A stretch of 64,000 nt of DNA from Methylobacterium mesophilicum (lineage in GTDB: Bacteria > Pseudomonadota > Alphaproteobacteria > Rhizobiales > Beijerinckiaceae). The translations under genes were made by a program, and so were the position numbers. The notes below the pieces were generated by a model that did not search any database, was not told where the DNA came from, and saw only the letters and a program-made list of their open reading frames with translations. Below, one piece after another: positions 18,384 to 28,348 of this stretch (within the stretch, counting starts at the first letter, position 1; each line of letters starts with the position of its first letter). Location: the NCBI RefSeq assembly GCF_022179445.1, contig NZ_BPQU01000006.1, positions 148,423-212,422 on the forward strand, read 5' to 3'.

Positions 18384-18638
18384 TCAGGTCCGCGAGAACG
18401 GGCCGTTGGCCGGTTCGATCTGGTCCCGATCCCCGAGGACGCGCCGCGCGGAGGCGAGGATCTGGATCACGCCCCGGCTGTCGCATTCCTGCCGGGCCAC
18501 CGCCTCCAGGTCCCGCAGGTAGGCGATCACCGGCTCGCGCGCCCGCGGCCCCTGCCGCAGGACGGGTTCGACCTTCGTGGCGACATGCACGGCCAGGCCG
18601 TCCCAGAAGTCCGGATCCTTCGAAGACCCATCCGTCAT
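18384..18638 (-). CDS. Conserved-looking small acidic protein, unknown function
   Basis: 84 residues beginning MTDGSSKDPDFWDGLAVHV. GGAG lies eight bases before the ATG at 18638, and the composition is that of a coding frame. Predicted mostly helical with no signal peptide. Not recognised. It runs tail to tail with the gene ending at 18361. Confidence 0.6.
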   Translation of the reverse strand: MTDGSSKDPDFWDGLAVHVATKVEPVLRQGPRAREPVIAYLRDLEAVARQECDSRGVIQILASARRVLGDRDQIEPANGPFSRT

Positions 18639-18855
18639 CCAGCGTGCTCCGTTCCGGGAGGGCGGCCCCGTTGACCATGGACCGAGGGGGCGGAAGACCA
18701 TGATCGACGGGACCGACCGGAGAGGATCCGGCGCGCCCGATTTGGCGCAGGAGCGGCGGCGACGAAATCACCTGGGTTGCGTCACCCGCCCGGTGCGACA
18801 GTGCCGTCCATGCGCCGCGCCCACCGGGCCCGGCGTCGGGGTTGCCAGGCCCGGC

Positions 18856-19269
18856 CTACGCCTCCGGCACCGGGCGCGGGCGGCGGTCGTCGCCGATTGC
18901 CACGAAGGTGAAGGTCGCCTCCGTGACCTTCATGGTGGTCTCGCTCGCCCGCTCCCGGCGCCAGACCTCGACCTGGATCCGCAGGGACGAGCGCCCGACC
19001 GTGATCAGCCAGGCGTAGAGGCTGACCTCGTCGCCGACGAAGACCGGGTGGTGGAAGGTGATCGCGTCGACCGCGATGGTGGCGCAGCGCCCGCGCGAGC
19101 GCCGGGCCGCGACGCTGCCGGCCGCCAGATCCATCTGCGCCATCAGCCAGCCGCCGAAGATGTCGCCCGCCGGGTTGGTGTCGGCCGGCATCGCGATGGT
19201 GCGGATCACCGGCGCGCCGCGATGGCTCGGCTGGCCATCCGCGCCGTCCCTGCCCTGCTCCTGCGTCAT
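18856..19269 (-). CDS. Acyl-CoA thioesterase, YciA-type hotdog fold
   Basis: A 137-residue hotdog protein: MPADTNPAGDIFGGWLMAQM holds the conserved Asn-x-x-Gly-Asp-x-Phe-Gly-Gly motif, including the catalytic-site Asp, followed by VDAITFHHPVFVGDEVSLY. It hydrolyses acyl-CoA to free acid and CoA in the cytoplasm. Length matches E. coli YciA (132). The start at 19269 fits the family; longer in-frame sequence upstream overlaps the intergenic space. It is 59 bases downstream of the quinoprotein gene, same strand. Confidence 0.9.
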   Translation of the reverse strand: MTQEQGRDGADGQPSHRGAPVIRTIAMPADTNPAGDIFGGWLMAQMDLAAGSVAARRSRGRCATIAVDAITFHHPVFVGDEVSLYAWLITVGRSSLRIQVEVWRRERASETTMKVTEATFTFVAIGDDRRPRPVPEA

Positions 19270-19328
19270 CGTCCGGACGAATCCCCGCCGCCAAAGGTTG
19301 GAACTCCTCCAGTCAAGCTCGGCGCGCG

Positions 19329-21077
19329 TCAATCGGGGAGCGCGAAGACCAGCAGTGCGTCGCCGGTGCCGAACCCGGCCGCCTTGGTGAAGGACGCGCC
19401 GCCGGCCGCCACCGCGAGGTACTGCTTGCCGTCCAGCGCGTAGGTCATGGCCGGGCCGCTGATGCCCGCGCCGCATTGGAACCGCCAGAGCAGCGTGCCG
19501 TCGCGCGCATCGTGGGCCTCGAGATGTCCGTCCTCCGCGCCGGAGAAGACCAGGCCGCCCGCGGTGGCGAGCGTCCCCCCGGAGAGCCGGCTGTCGGACC
19601 GCAGGGTCCAGGCGATCGTGCCGCCGTCTGCGAGGTCCACGGCGGTCAGCGTGCTGAAGGACGGCTCGCCCTTCGCCTCGCTGGTCTCGGTGTAGCGGAT
19701 CTCCGGCCGGTCGCCGGAGGCCGGCACGGTCTTGATCGTGTAGGTCGTGGCCCCGTGGCGGACCTGCACGTAGGCGCGGCGCCCGTCATAGGCGGTGGGC
19801 GGCCACGACACGGCCCCGAGCGGCCCCGGCGCCACCACGGTGCCCTGCGGGGTCGGCGGCGCGAACAGGTTTTTTTGCTCGATCAGCGGGGCCGAGCGTT
19901 CGAGCAGCTTTCCGGTGGCGCGATCGTGGACGTAGATCCAGCCGGTCTTGCTGGCCGAGGCCACGGCCTTGGTGCCGTTCGGCCCGTCGAGCAGGAACGG
20001 CGGCGCTGCGACGTCGTAGCCCCACTCGTCGTGCGGCACCTGCTGCGAGTACCAGCGCAGCTGCCCGGTGCGGACGTCGAGGGCCACGAGGCACATCGTG
20101 TAGAGGTTGTCCCCCGGCCGCGACGCGCCGAAATTCTGCGGCGCCGGGTTGCCGGTGCCGAGGAAGATCAGGCCGAGATCCGGGTCGTAGGCCGGGGTCA
20201 TCCAGAGCGAGCCGCCGCCGACCCGCCAGGCCTCGCGGTTGGCCGGGGCCGCCGCCTTCTCGGCGGCGATGTCGCGTTGGAGCGGCACGCCGTCCACCGT
20301 CTGGCCGACGAAGCCGCCCTCCCAGCCCTCGGACGGGGTGACGTACCAGCGCCAGCGCTCGGCGCCGGTCCTGGCGTCGTAGGCCGCGAGCCAGCCGCGC
20401 CGTCCGTAACCGCCCTCGATCCCGACCACGGCGCCGCCGTCGAGCCCGCCGGCCGCGTCCTCCAGATGCAGGCCGTAGCCCGCCCCCGTGACGCCCACGA
20501 TCACCAGCCCCTCGGCCACCAGCGGCGGCATCTTGAACCCGAGCCGGCTCGAGCCCTGCACCGGCTTGCCGCCGAGCTTGCCCGCGAGATCCGAGGCGGT
20601 CTCGCTCTCGCCCTCCTCCGGGCGCACCGCCTCCTTGTCCCACACCACCCGGCCGGTCTTGGCGTCGAGCGCGATCAGCCGCCCGTCCATGGTCGCCTCG
20701 AACACGAGGCCGTCCGAGACCGCGACCCCGCGGTTCGAGGGCGGCCCGAAGATCTTTTCCGTGCGGGGCTTGTGCGTGTAGGTCCAGAGCGGCCGGCCGG
20801 TGCGGGCATCGAGCGCCGCGACGTTGTTCTGGGTCGTGGACGTGTAGAGCGCGCCGTCGACCATCACCGGCTGGGCCTGGTAATAGCCGGTCACCCCGGT
20901 CTGGAAGATCCAGGCCGGCCGCAGCCGCGCGACGCTGGCGCGGTCGATCTGGGTGAGGTCGGAGAAATTGCGGTTGCTGTGGTCGTGCCCGAAGGCCGGC
21001 CAGGGGGTCTCGGCGGCGCGGGCGGCGGCGGGCAGGAGGATCGCGACGGCGATCAGCGCGGGGCGAAGTGCGGTCAT
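19329..21077 (-). CDS. Exported PQQ-type quinoprotein dehydrogenase with altered catalytic motif
   Basis: The 582-residue product has a signal peptide (residues 1-24, ending ARA) and repeated W-motifs of the eight-bladed quinoprotein propeller, for example ALDARTGRPLWTY and ALDAKTGRVVWDK. GTGNPAP supplies the Asn that helps bind the metal. In methanol dehydrogenase MxaF the catalytic Asp is in PHDEWDY; here the segment is PHDEWGYD, with Gly353 at that position and Asp355 two residues on. The vicinal Cys-Cys pair is also missing. It would act in the periplasm on alcohols or sugars if active. No cytochrome c domain is fused. It may be a divergent subfamily or a non-catalytic PQQ-binding protein. 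Confidence 0.85.
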   Translation of the reverse strand: MTALRPALIAVAILLPAAARAAETPWPAFGHDHSNRNFSDLTQIDRASVARLRPAWIFQTGVTGYYQAQPVMVDGALYTSTTQNNVAALDARTGRPLWTYTHKPRTEKIFGPPSNRGVAVSDGLVFEATMDGRLIALDAKTGRVVWDKEAVRPEEGESETASDLAGKLGGKPVQGSSRLGFKMPPLVAEGLVIVGVTGAGYGLHLEDAAGGLDGGAVVGIEGGYGRRGWLAAYDARTGAERWRWYVTPSEGWEGGFVGQTVDGVPLQRDIAAEKAAAPANREAWRVGGGSLWMTPAYDPDLGLIFLGTGNPAPQNFGASRPGDNLYTMCLVALDVRTGQLRWYSQQVPHDEWGYDVAAPPFLLDGPNGTKAVASASKTGWIYVHDRATGKLLERSAPLIEQKNLFAPPTPQGTVVAPGPLGAVSWPPTAYDGRRAYVQVRHGATTYTIKTVPASGDRPEIRYTETSEAKGEPSFSTLTAVDLADGGTIAWTLRSDSRLSGGTLATAGGLVFSGAEDGHLEAHDARDGTLLWRFQCGAGISGPAMTYALDGKQYLAVAAGGASFTKAAGFGTGDALLVFALPD

Positions 21078-21295
21078 GGGCGGCACGGCGTTTCCTTCGA
21101 TCGATGTCTGTTCTGATTTTGAAGGCGCCGTGGCCGCTTTGATGATCTTCTGGCTCGGGCTGCGCAGGCAAGAACCAATCATTGCCGGAACGCCTGTGTC
21201 CAGGCAGATCTTCGAAGAAGGGTTCCCCTGCGACACGGATCAAAGTCGCCCGCCTTCCGATGGTTCGCCATCGGCCCGTATGCTATCCTGCGATC

Positions 21296-21592
21296 ATGAT
21301 GGGCGTTGAGATCACCCCTGCCTTACATGAGGCCATCGATGCGATCGTGCGCGCGCAGCTCGGTCGCTTCGGAGTGCGTGATGTCGAGGCGATCGCGGAT
21401 GAGGATGCGGGTGGAGATCCGATCATCCAGGTCAGGGTCCACTATAACGATTCCGCGTCCGAGCCTGACCCTCGAATCGCATCCGAGACGCTTACGAAGC
21501 TGAACGACAGGCTGTTCGAGTTGCGGGAACCGCGATTCGCCTATTTACGGCACATGGTTCCGGAAGCGACCCCGAGCCCGCGTCCCCGCTAA
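21296..21592 (+). CDS. Small protein paired with a HEPN protein, unknown function
   Basis: 98 residues with an acidic, mixed alpha/beta look (IQVRVHYNDSA, then LTKLNDRLFELREPRFAYL). I do not recognise the family. Its TAA shares one base with the ATG of the following HEPN gene (TAATG), which argues for a two-gene operon. It is not an MNT nucleotidyltransferase, the usual HEPN partner: no GSxxxG motif is present. The start could be the ATG at 21296 or 21299. Confidence 0.62.
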   Translation: MMGVEITPALHEAIDAIVRAQLGRFGVRDVEAIADEDAGGDPIIQVRVHYNDSASEPDPRIASETLTKLNDRLFELREPRFAYLRHMVPEATPSPRPR

Positions 21593-22056
21593 TGAGCCGG
21601 GAGCTTCTCGGAACGGCACGACGGCTCGCGAAGGCCAGTGTCGGCAGGCCGCGGCAATCGGATCTGAAGCGGGCGATCAGTACCGCCTATTACGCGCTCT
21701 TCCATGCGCTCGCGCGGGATTGTGCGGACAGACTGGCCGGAACGGGGCGGGACCGGCCAGACAAAGCGTGGCGCCATACGTATCGCGCGTTGAATCACGG
21801 AGATGCCAGAAGCGCATGCAAACAATTGCGCAGTTTTGGTTTTCCCAATGACCTGATCCGGGTTGGCGATGTCTTCCAGGGTCTTCAGGTGCAGCGGCAT
21901 AGCGCCGACTACGATCCCACACACCGTGTGACCCGTGCCGATGCCTTGACGGCGATCGCGCAGGCCGAGGACGGTATCGCGAAACTGGAAGCGACCGCCT
22001 CCAAGGATCGCATTGCGTTCGCCGTCCAACTTTTGCTGAAGCAGAGGATGTCGTGA
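21592..22056 (+). CDS. HEPN-domain protein (UPF0332-like)
   Basis: A 154-residue helical protein. AISTAYYALFHALARDCAD is the typical HEPN helix with aromatic pair, and QRHSADYDP corresponds to the conserved R-x-x-ADY motif of the UPF0332/HEPN group. Many HEPN proteins are RNases in toxin-antitoxin or defence systems with an R-x(4-6)-H site; a clean copy of that spacing is not obvious here (RALNH has only three residues between). It is translationally linked to the small gene before it. Role as a toxin is possible but unproven. Confidence 0.75.
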   Translation: MSRELLGTARRLAKASVGRPRQSDLKRAISTAYYALFHALARDCADRLAGTGRDRPDKAWRHTYRALNHGDARSACKQLRSFGFPNDLIRVGDVFQGLQVQRHSADYDPTHRVTRADALTAIAQAEDGIAKLEATASKDRIAFAVQLLLKQRMS

Positions 22057-22116
22057 TCGCGAGGGCAAAAGATTGGCATTGCTCTCCGTATCCAGCCCCC
22101 TTCGTCGAAAGATCCC

Positions 22117-22650
22117 TCACCCCGCCTTCCGTGCCGCCGCGTCGAGCTGGCCCGGGGTCGCCTGGGCGCCCATGGCCCGGGCCATGTCGGCGGCGCTCTG
22201 GCCGGCGGCATCGCGAAAGTCCGGGTCGGCGCCGTGCTCCAGCAGCAGCGCCACCATCTCGGTGCGGTCGAACATCGCCGCGGTCATCAGGGCGGTCCGG
22301 CTGCCGGTGCCGGTGCCGTCCACGGCGGCGCCGTGCTGGAGCAGCAGCCGGGCGATGGCGATGTCGTTCTTGAACGCCGCGCCGGCCAGAGGCGTCTGGC
22401 CGCGATCGTTGGCGAGTTCCGGGTCGCCGCCGGCCTCCAGGATCACCCGGGTGGCGTCCGCCTGGCCGTTATAGGCCGCGAGCATCAGCAGGCTGTCGCC
22501 CTTGTCGTTGCGCAGGTTCGCCGGCAGCCCCTGCCCGAACAGCTCCGCCAGCTCGTCGGCATGGCCCATCCGGGCGAACTGGAAGACCCGGCCCGCGAAG
22601 GCCAGGGTCGCGTCGTCGAGGGCCGGGGGCGTGTTCGTCTCGGAATTCAT
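22117..22650 (-). CDS. Ankyrin-repeat protein
   Basis: 177 residues containing about four ankyrin repeats between residues 45 and 165, recognisable by GDSLLMLAAYNGQ, GQTPLAGAAFKND, SRTALMTAAMFDR and GQSAADMARA with the spacing of about 33. The repeats make a protein-binding surface. No signal peptide, so probably cytoplasmic. It diverges from the small gene at 22791. Confidence 0.9.
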   Translation of the reverse strand: MNSETNTPPALDDATLAFAGRVFQFARMGHADELAELFGQGLPANLRNDKGDSLLMLAAYNGQADATRVILEAGGDPELANDRGQTPLAGAAFKNDIAIARLLLQHGAAVDGTGTGSRTALMTAAMFDRTEMVALLLEHGADPDFRDAAGQSAADMARAMGAQATPGQLDAAARKAG

Positions 22651-22716
22651 CGTCGCTCGCCTGCTTCACTCACCGGCGGATCTGGGATGGGACCCATCTC
22701 CGTCCGGCACCCCACG

Positions 22717-22742
22717 GGAACGTTTTCCCCCGGATGCTCGTT
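22717..22742 (+). promoter_or_regulatory. EcfG-type (general stress response) promoter
   Basis: GGAAC at 22717-22721 and CGTT at 22739-22742 are separated by 17 bases, matching the alphaproteobacterial EcfG consensus. The start codon of the downstream gene (22791) is 48 bases after the -10 element. I scanned the other intergenic regions for the same pattern and found no equally good one. Confidence 0.7.
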
Positions 22743-22790
22743 GCAGCCGCCACCCGGGCCGTGATGGCCCGATCCGTCGCCGGAGCGAGC

Positions 22791-23009
22791 ATGCCGCGCC
22801 CCTATGAGCCCTTCGCCGATGCGTTGCGCATCGCCCGCGACATCGTCCGCGACCGGGTCGGTGCGGTGACGCGGGCGGCCGTGCAGGCGGATCCCCATGC
22901 CTACGACGAGGCCTGCGACGCCCTGGCGCTCCGGATCGCCGAGGCGCTGGTGGACGAGGGCGAGGCGGTGGCGAGCCGCTATGCCGGTTGGGACGACCGG
23001 GCCGCCTGA
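22791..23009 (+). CDS. Small protein under a predicted EcfG promoter
   Basis: 72 residues, MPRPYEPFADALRIAR at the start, predicted mostly helical, no signal peptide and no family I recognise. GGAG lies five bases before the ATG at 22791. The upstream EcfG-type promoter suggests induction in stationary phase or stress. It ends 11 bases before the convergent uvrB stop. Confidence 0.62.
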   Translation: MPRPYEPFADALRIARDIVRDRVGAVTRAAVQADPHAYDEACDALALRIAEALVDEGEAVASRYAGWDDRAA

Positions 23010-23020
23010 AGTCCGCACGG

Positions 23021-25780
<2,760 letters not shown>

Positions 25781-25861
25781 GGCACCAATATGGGCCCCGC
25801 ACGCGCCGCGAGAAACCCTCGGGGCTGCGGAGTTTTCAAGCTTTCACGGGGGAGCCCGCCG

Positions 25862-26347
25862 ATGACCGCACCGATCCATCCCGAGACCCGCATCGGGCAC
25901 GTCCACCTCAAGGTGGCCGACCTCGACCGGGCGCTGGGCTTCTATTGCGGAATCCTCGGCCTCGGCCTGACCCAGCGCTACGGCGAGCGCGCCGCCTTCG
26001 TCGCGGCCGGGGGCTACCACCACCATATCGGCCTCAACACCTGGGAGAGCCTCGGCGGTCCGCCGCCCGCGCCGGGGACCACCGGCCTGTACCACCTCGC
26101 CCTGCTCTACCCGACCCGGGCCGCCCTGGCGGATGCCCTGCGCCGGGTCGAGGCGGCCGGCATCCCCCTCGACGGCGCCAGCGACCACGGGGTCAGCGAG
26201 GCCCTGTACCTGCGCGATCCGGACGGCAACGGCGTCGAGCTCTACCGGGACCGGCCGGAGGCGGAGTGGCCCCGCGATCCGGACGGCGCCCTGCGGATGG
26301 TCACGGCCCCGCTCGATCTCGACGCTCTTCGCCGCGAAAATGGATAA
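25862..26347 (+). CDS. VOC-family (glyoxalase/extradiol dioxygenase-like) protein
   Basis: 161 residues with the paired beta-alpha-beta modules of the vicinal-oxygen-chelate fold: IGHVHLKVADLDRALGFYCGILGL, then YHLALLYPTR and LRDPDGNGVELY. Metal ligands are probably His near residue 13, His in YHLALL and Glu in GVELY. Similar single-domain proteins are often annotated CatE-like, but substrate cannot be assigned. GGGGGAG lies seven bases before the ATG at 25862. It diverges from uvrB. Confidence 0.86.
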   Translation: MTAPIHPETRIGHVHLKVADLDRALGFYCGILGLGLTQRYGERAAFVAAGGYHHHIGLNTWESLGGPPPAPGTTGLYHLALLYPTRAALADALRRVEAAGIPLDGASDHGVSEALYLRDPDGNGVELYRDRPEAEWPRDPDGALRMVTAPLDLDALRRENG

Positions 26348-26463
26348 TTACAACTCTTAGGTAGAATTCACCGTGCTTTGGCCTGGACCGGCACGGTCGA
26401 TGCTGAGAAAATTCGGTCCCATCGACCGGTGAATTGGCTTGCGGCGGCCGGAGCCCGCCGGTA

Positions 26464-26478
26464 CTTTGCGGTGCAAAG
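26464..26478. promoter_or_regulatory. CTTTGC-GGT-GCAAAG palindrome, candidate autoregulatory operator
   Basis: A perfect 6-bp inverted repeat with 3-base spacer lies 27 bases before the ATG at 26506, first gene of a membrane-protein/winged-helix pair. Its position suits a repressor site for the regulator at 27110. Binding is inferred. Confidence 0.5.
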
Positions 26479-26505
26479 CATGATGCAGGGCGGGGGCTGA
26501 AGCTC

Positions 26506-27123
26506 ATGCAGGACCTGGACAAGGCGCTGGCCGACATCGTCGCGATCCGGTCGCAGATCGCCCGCGATACCGCGTTCCGCGGCCTGGGCGCGGCCACCGT
26601 GGCGGGGACCGGCGGCCTGTCGCTCGCCTGCGCGGTGGGCCAAGCCCTCTGGCTCGGCGATCCCGCGGCCCGGCCGGCCCTGTTCTTCGGCCTGTGGATC
26701 GGTGCCGCCCTGGTGGCGTTCGCCCTGATCGGGGTCGAGGCGGTCCGGCGCAGCCGCCGGCTCCATTCCGGCCTCGCCGACGCGATGGTGTGGAACGCCA
26801 TCGAGGTGTTCATGCCGGCCGCCGGCACCGGGGCGTGCCTGGCCCTGGTGATCGCCCGCTTCGCTCCGGAAGAGGTCTGGATGCTGCCCGGCCTGTGGCA
26901 GGTGCTGGTCGGGCTAGGCCTGTTCGCCTCGGCGCGGATCCTGCCCCGGGCGGTCCAGGGGGTCGGCGCCTGGTACCTGCTCACCGGCCTCGCCGCGCTG
27001 GCGATCGCGGCCGAGACCCGCACCCTGTCGCCCTGGACCATGGGGCTCCCCTTCGTGGTCGGCCAGATCTGGCTGGCCGGCCTCATCCATCGCGGCGCCC
27101 GGGCCTTCGATGATGACCTCTGA
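26506..27123 (+). CDS. Multi-pass membrane protein linked to a winged-helix regulator
   Basis: 205 residues with about five or six hydrophobic segments after a soluble N-terminal helix (MQDLDKALADIVAIRSQIA). No transporter signature is visible. The last 14 bases overlap the next gene, a winged-helix regulator, so they form one unit. Pairs of this kind are known in many bacteria, with the regulator controlling the membrane protein; the function of the latter is unknown. Confidence 0.75.
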   Translation: MQDLDKALADIVAIRSQIARDTAFRGLGAATVAGTGGLSLACAVGQALWLGDPAARPALFFGLWIGAALVAFALIGVEAVRRSRRLHSGLADAMVWNAIEVFMPAAGTGACLALVIARFAPEEVWMLPGLWQVLVGLGLFASARILPRAVQGVGAWYLLTGLAALAIAAETRTLSPWTMGLPFVVGQIWLAGLIHRGARAFDDDL

Positions 27124-27499
27124 CCGCGACGACGGACGGTTCTCCTACGAGGGGCTGGACCGGATCATCCACGAGCGGGCGCGGCTCAGCGTGCTCACCT
27201 CCCTGGTGGCCCACCCCAAGGGCCTGCCCTTCCCCGACCTCAAGCGCCTGTGCGGGCTGACCGACGGCAACCTGAGCCGCCACCTGGCCGTGCTCAGCGA
27301 GGCCGACCTGGTGAGCCTCGAAAAGGGGTTTTCGCTCAACCGGACGCAGACGGTGTGCCGGATGACGCCGACCGGGCGCCGGCGCTTCATCTTCTATCTC
27401 GGCGTGCTCGAGCAGGTGGTGCGCGACGCGGCGGCGGCGGCCGAGCGAAGTCCGGACGGCGGGGTGCGCGGCCTCGATCCGGCCACGAAACCGGCCTGA
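27110..27499 (+). CDS. Winged-helix transcriptional regulator (HTH_34 type)
   Basis: 129 residues. SVLTSLVAHPKGLPFPDLKRL and LTDGNLSRHLAVLSEADLV form helices 1-3 of a winged helix, and KGFSLNRTQTVCRMTPTGRRR is the wing and following strand. This is the short one-domain layout of the family. It overlaps the preceding membrane-protein gene by 14 bases. The palindrome at 26464-26478 is a plausible target. Confidence 0.86.
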   Translation: MMTSDRDDGRFSYEGLDRIIHERARLSVLTSLVAHPKGLPFPDLKRLCGLTDGNLSRHLAVLSEADLVSLEKGFSLNRTQTVCRMTPTGRRRFIFYLGVLEQVVRDAAAAAERSPDGGVRGLDPATKPA

Positions 27500-27576
27500 G
27501 AACGCCGGATCGCGCAGAGACTCTCAACGCAAACCGAATAAACCTCAGCGATACGCCCATGCCGGGAGACTTTACG

Positions 27577-28299
27577 ATGCAAAGCGAAGCGGGGCCGGGG
27601 GGGCTGCACGCCGCGATCATCATGGACGGCAACGGGCGCTGGGCGACGCAGCGCGGCCTGCCGCGTCTGGCCGGCCACCATCGCGGCGTCGAGGCGATCC
27701 GGCGCACCGCCGAGGCCTGCCCGGATCTCGGCATCGGCACGCTCACGCTCTACGCCTTCTCGGCCGACAACTGGCAGCGCCCCGACGACGAGGTCGGCGG
27801 CCTGATGCGGCTGCTGCGCTCCTACCTGCGCAACGAGACCCAGCGGCTCGCCCGCACCGGCACCCGGCTCAGCGTCGTGGGCCGGCGCGACCGCCTGCCC
27901 CGGGGCATCCCGGAGGCGATCGCGGCCGCCGAGGCGGCCACGGCGGCCGGCACCCGCCTGCACCTGCGGATCTGCGTCGACTATTCCGCCCGGGACGCGA
28001 TCATCGCGGCGGCGCAGGCGCTCCAGGGCGGCGACGCCTCCCGGGAGAGTTTCGGCGCGCTGGTGGCCGGGCAGATGCACGGCTCGCCGGTGGACGTGGA
28101 CCTCGTGATCCGCACCGGCGGCGAGCAGCGCCTGTCGGATTTCCTGCTGTGGGAGGCGGCCTATGCCGAACTCCACTTCACCGACCGGATGTGGCCGGAT
28201 TTCGGCCCCGACGACCTCGCCACGGCGATCGCCGACTTCGCCCGCCGGGATCGCCGCTTCGGCGGCCTGAAGGCGCCCGCGGTTCCGGCGGCGGCCTGA
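27577..28299 (+). CDS. uppS: Cis-prenyltransferase (isoprenyl transferase, UppS family)
   Basis: Condenses isopentenyl diphosphate units in cis to make a polyprenyl diphosphate carrier. Residues 15-22 give IMDGNGRW, with Asp17 as the catalytic Asp; SADNW and the C-terminal IRTGGEQRLSDFLLW complete the family motifs. Usual enzymes have SNF where this reads SDF, and WEAAYAELHFTD replaces the usual WQxAYAE. GGGAGA precedes the ATG at 27577; an ATG at 27559 is also in frame. It is not next to cdsA, dxr or rseP as the housekeeping gene usually is, so it may be a paralogue with a different chain length. Confidence 0.88.
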   Translation: MQSEAGPGGLHAAIIMDGNGRWATQRGLPRLAGHHRGVEAIRRTAEACPDLGIGTLTLYAFSADNWQRPDDEVGGLMRLLRSYLRNETQRLARTGTRLSVVGRRDRLPRGIPEAIAAAEAATAAGTRLHLRICVDYSARDAIIAAAQALQGGDASRESFGALVAGQMHGSPVDVDLVIRTGGEQRLSDFLLWEAAYAELHFTDRMWPDFGPDDLATAIADFARRDRRFGGLKAPAVPAAA

Positions 28300-28348
28300 C
28301 CCCCGGCCCGCTTGACGGGCGCGCCGGCTCAGGCAGAGGCTTTTCGCC

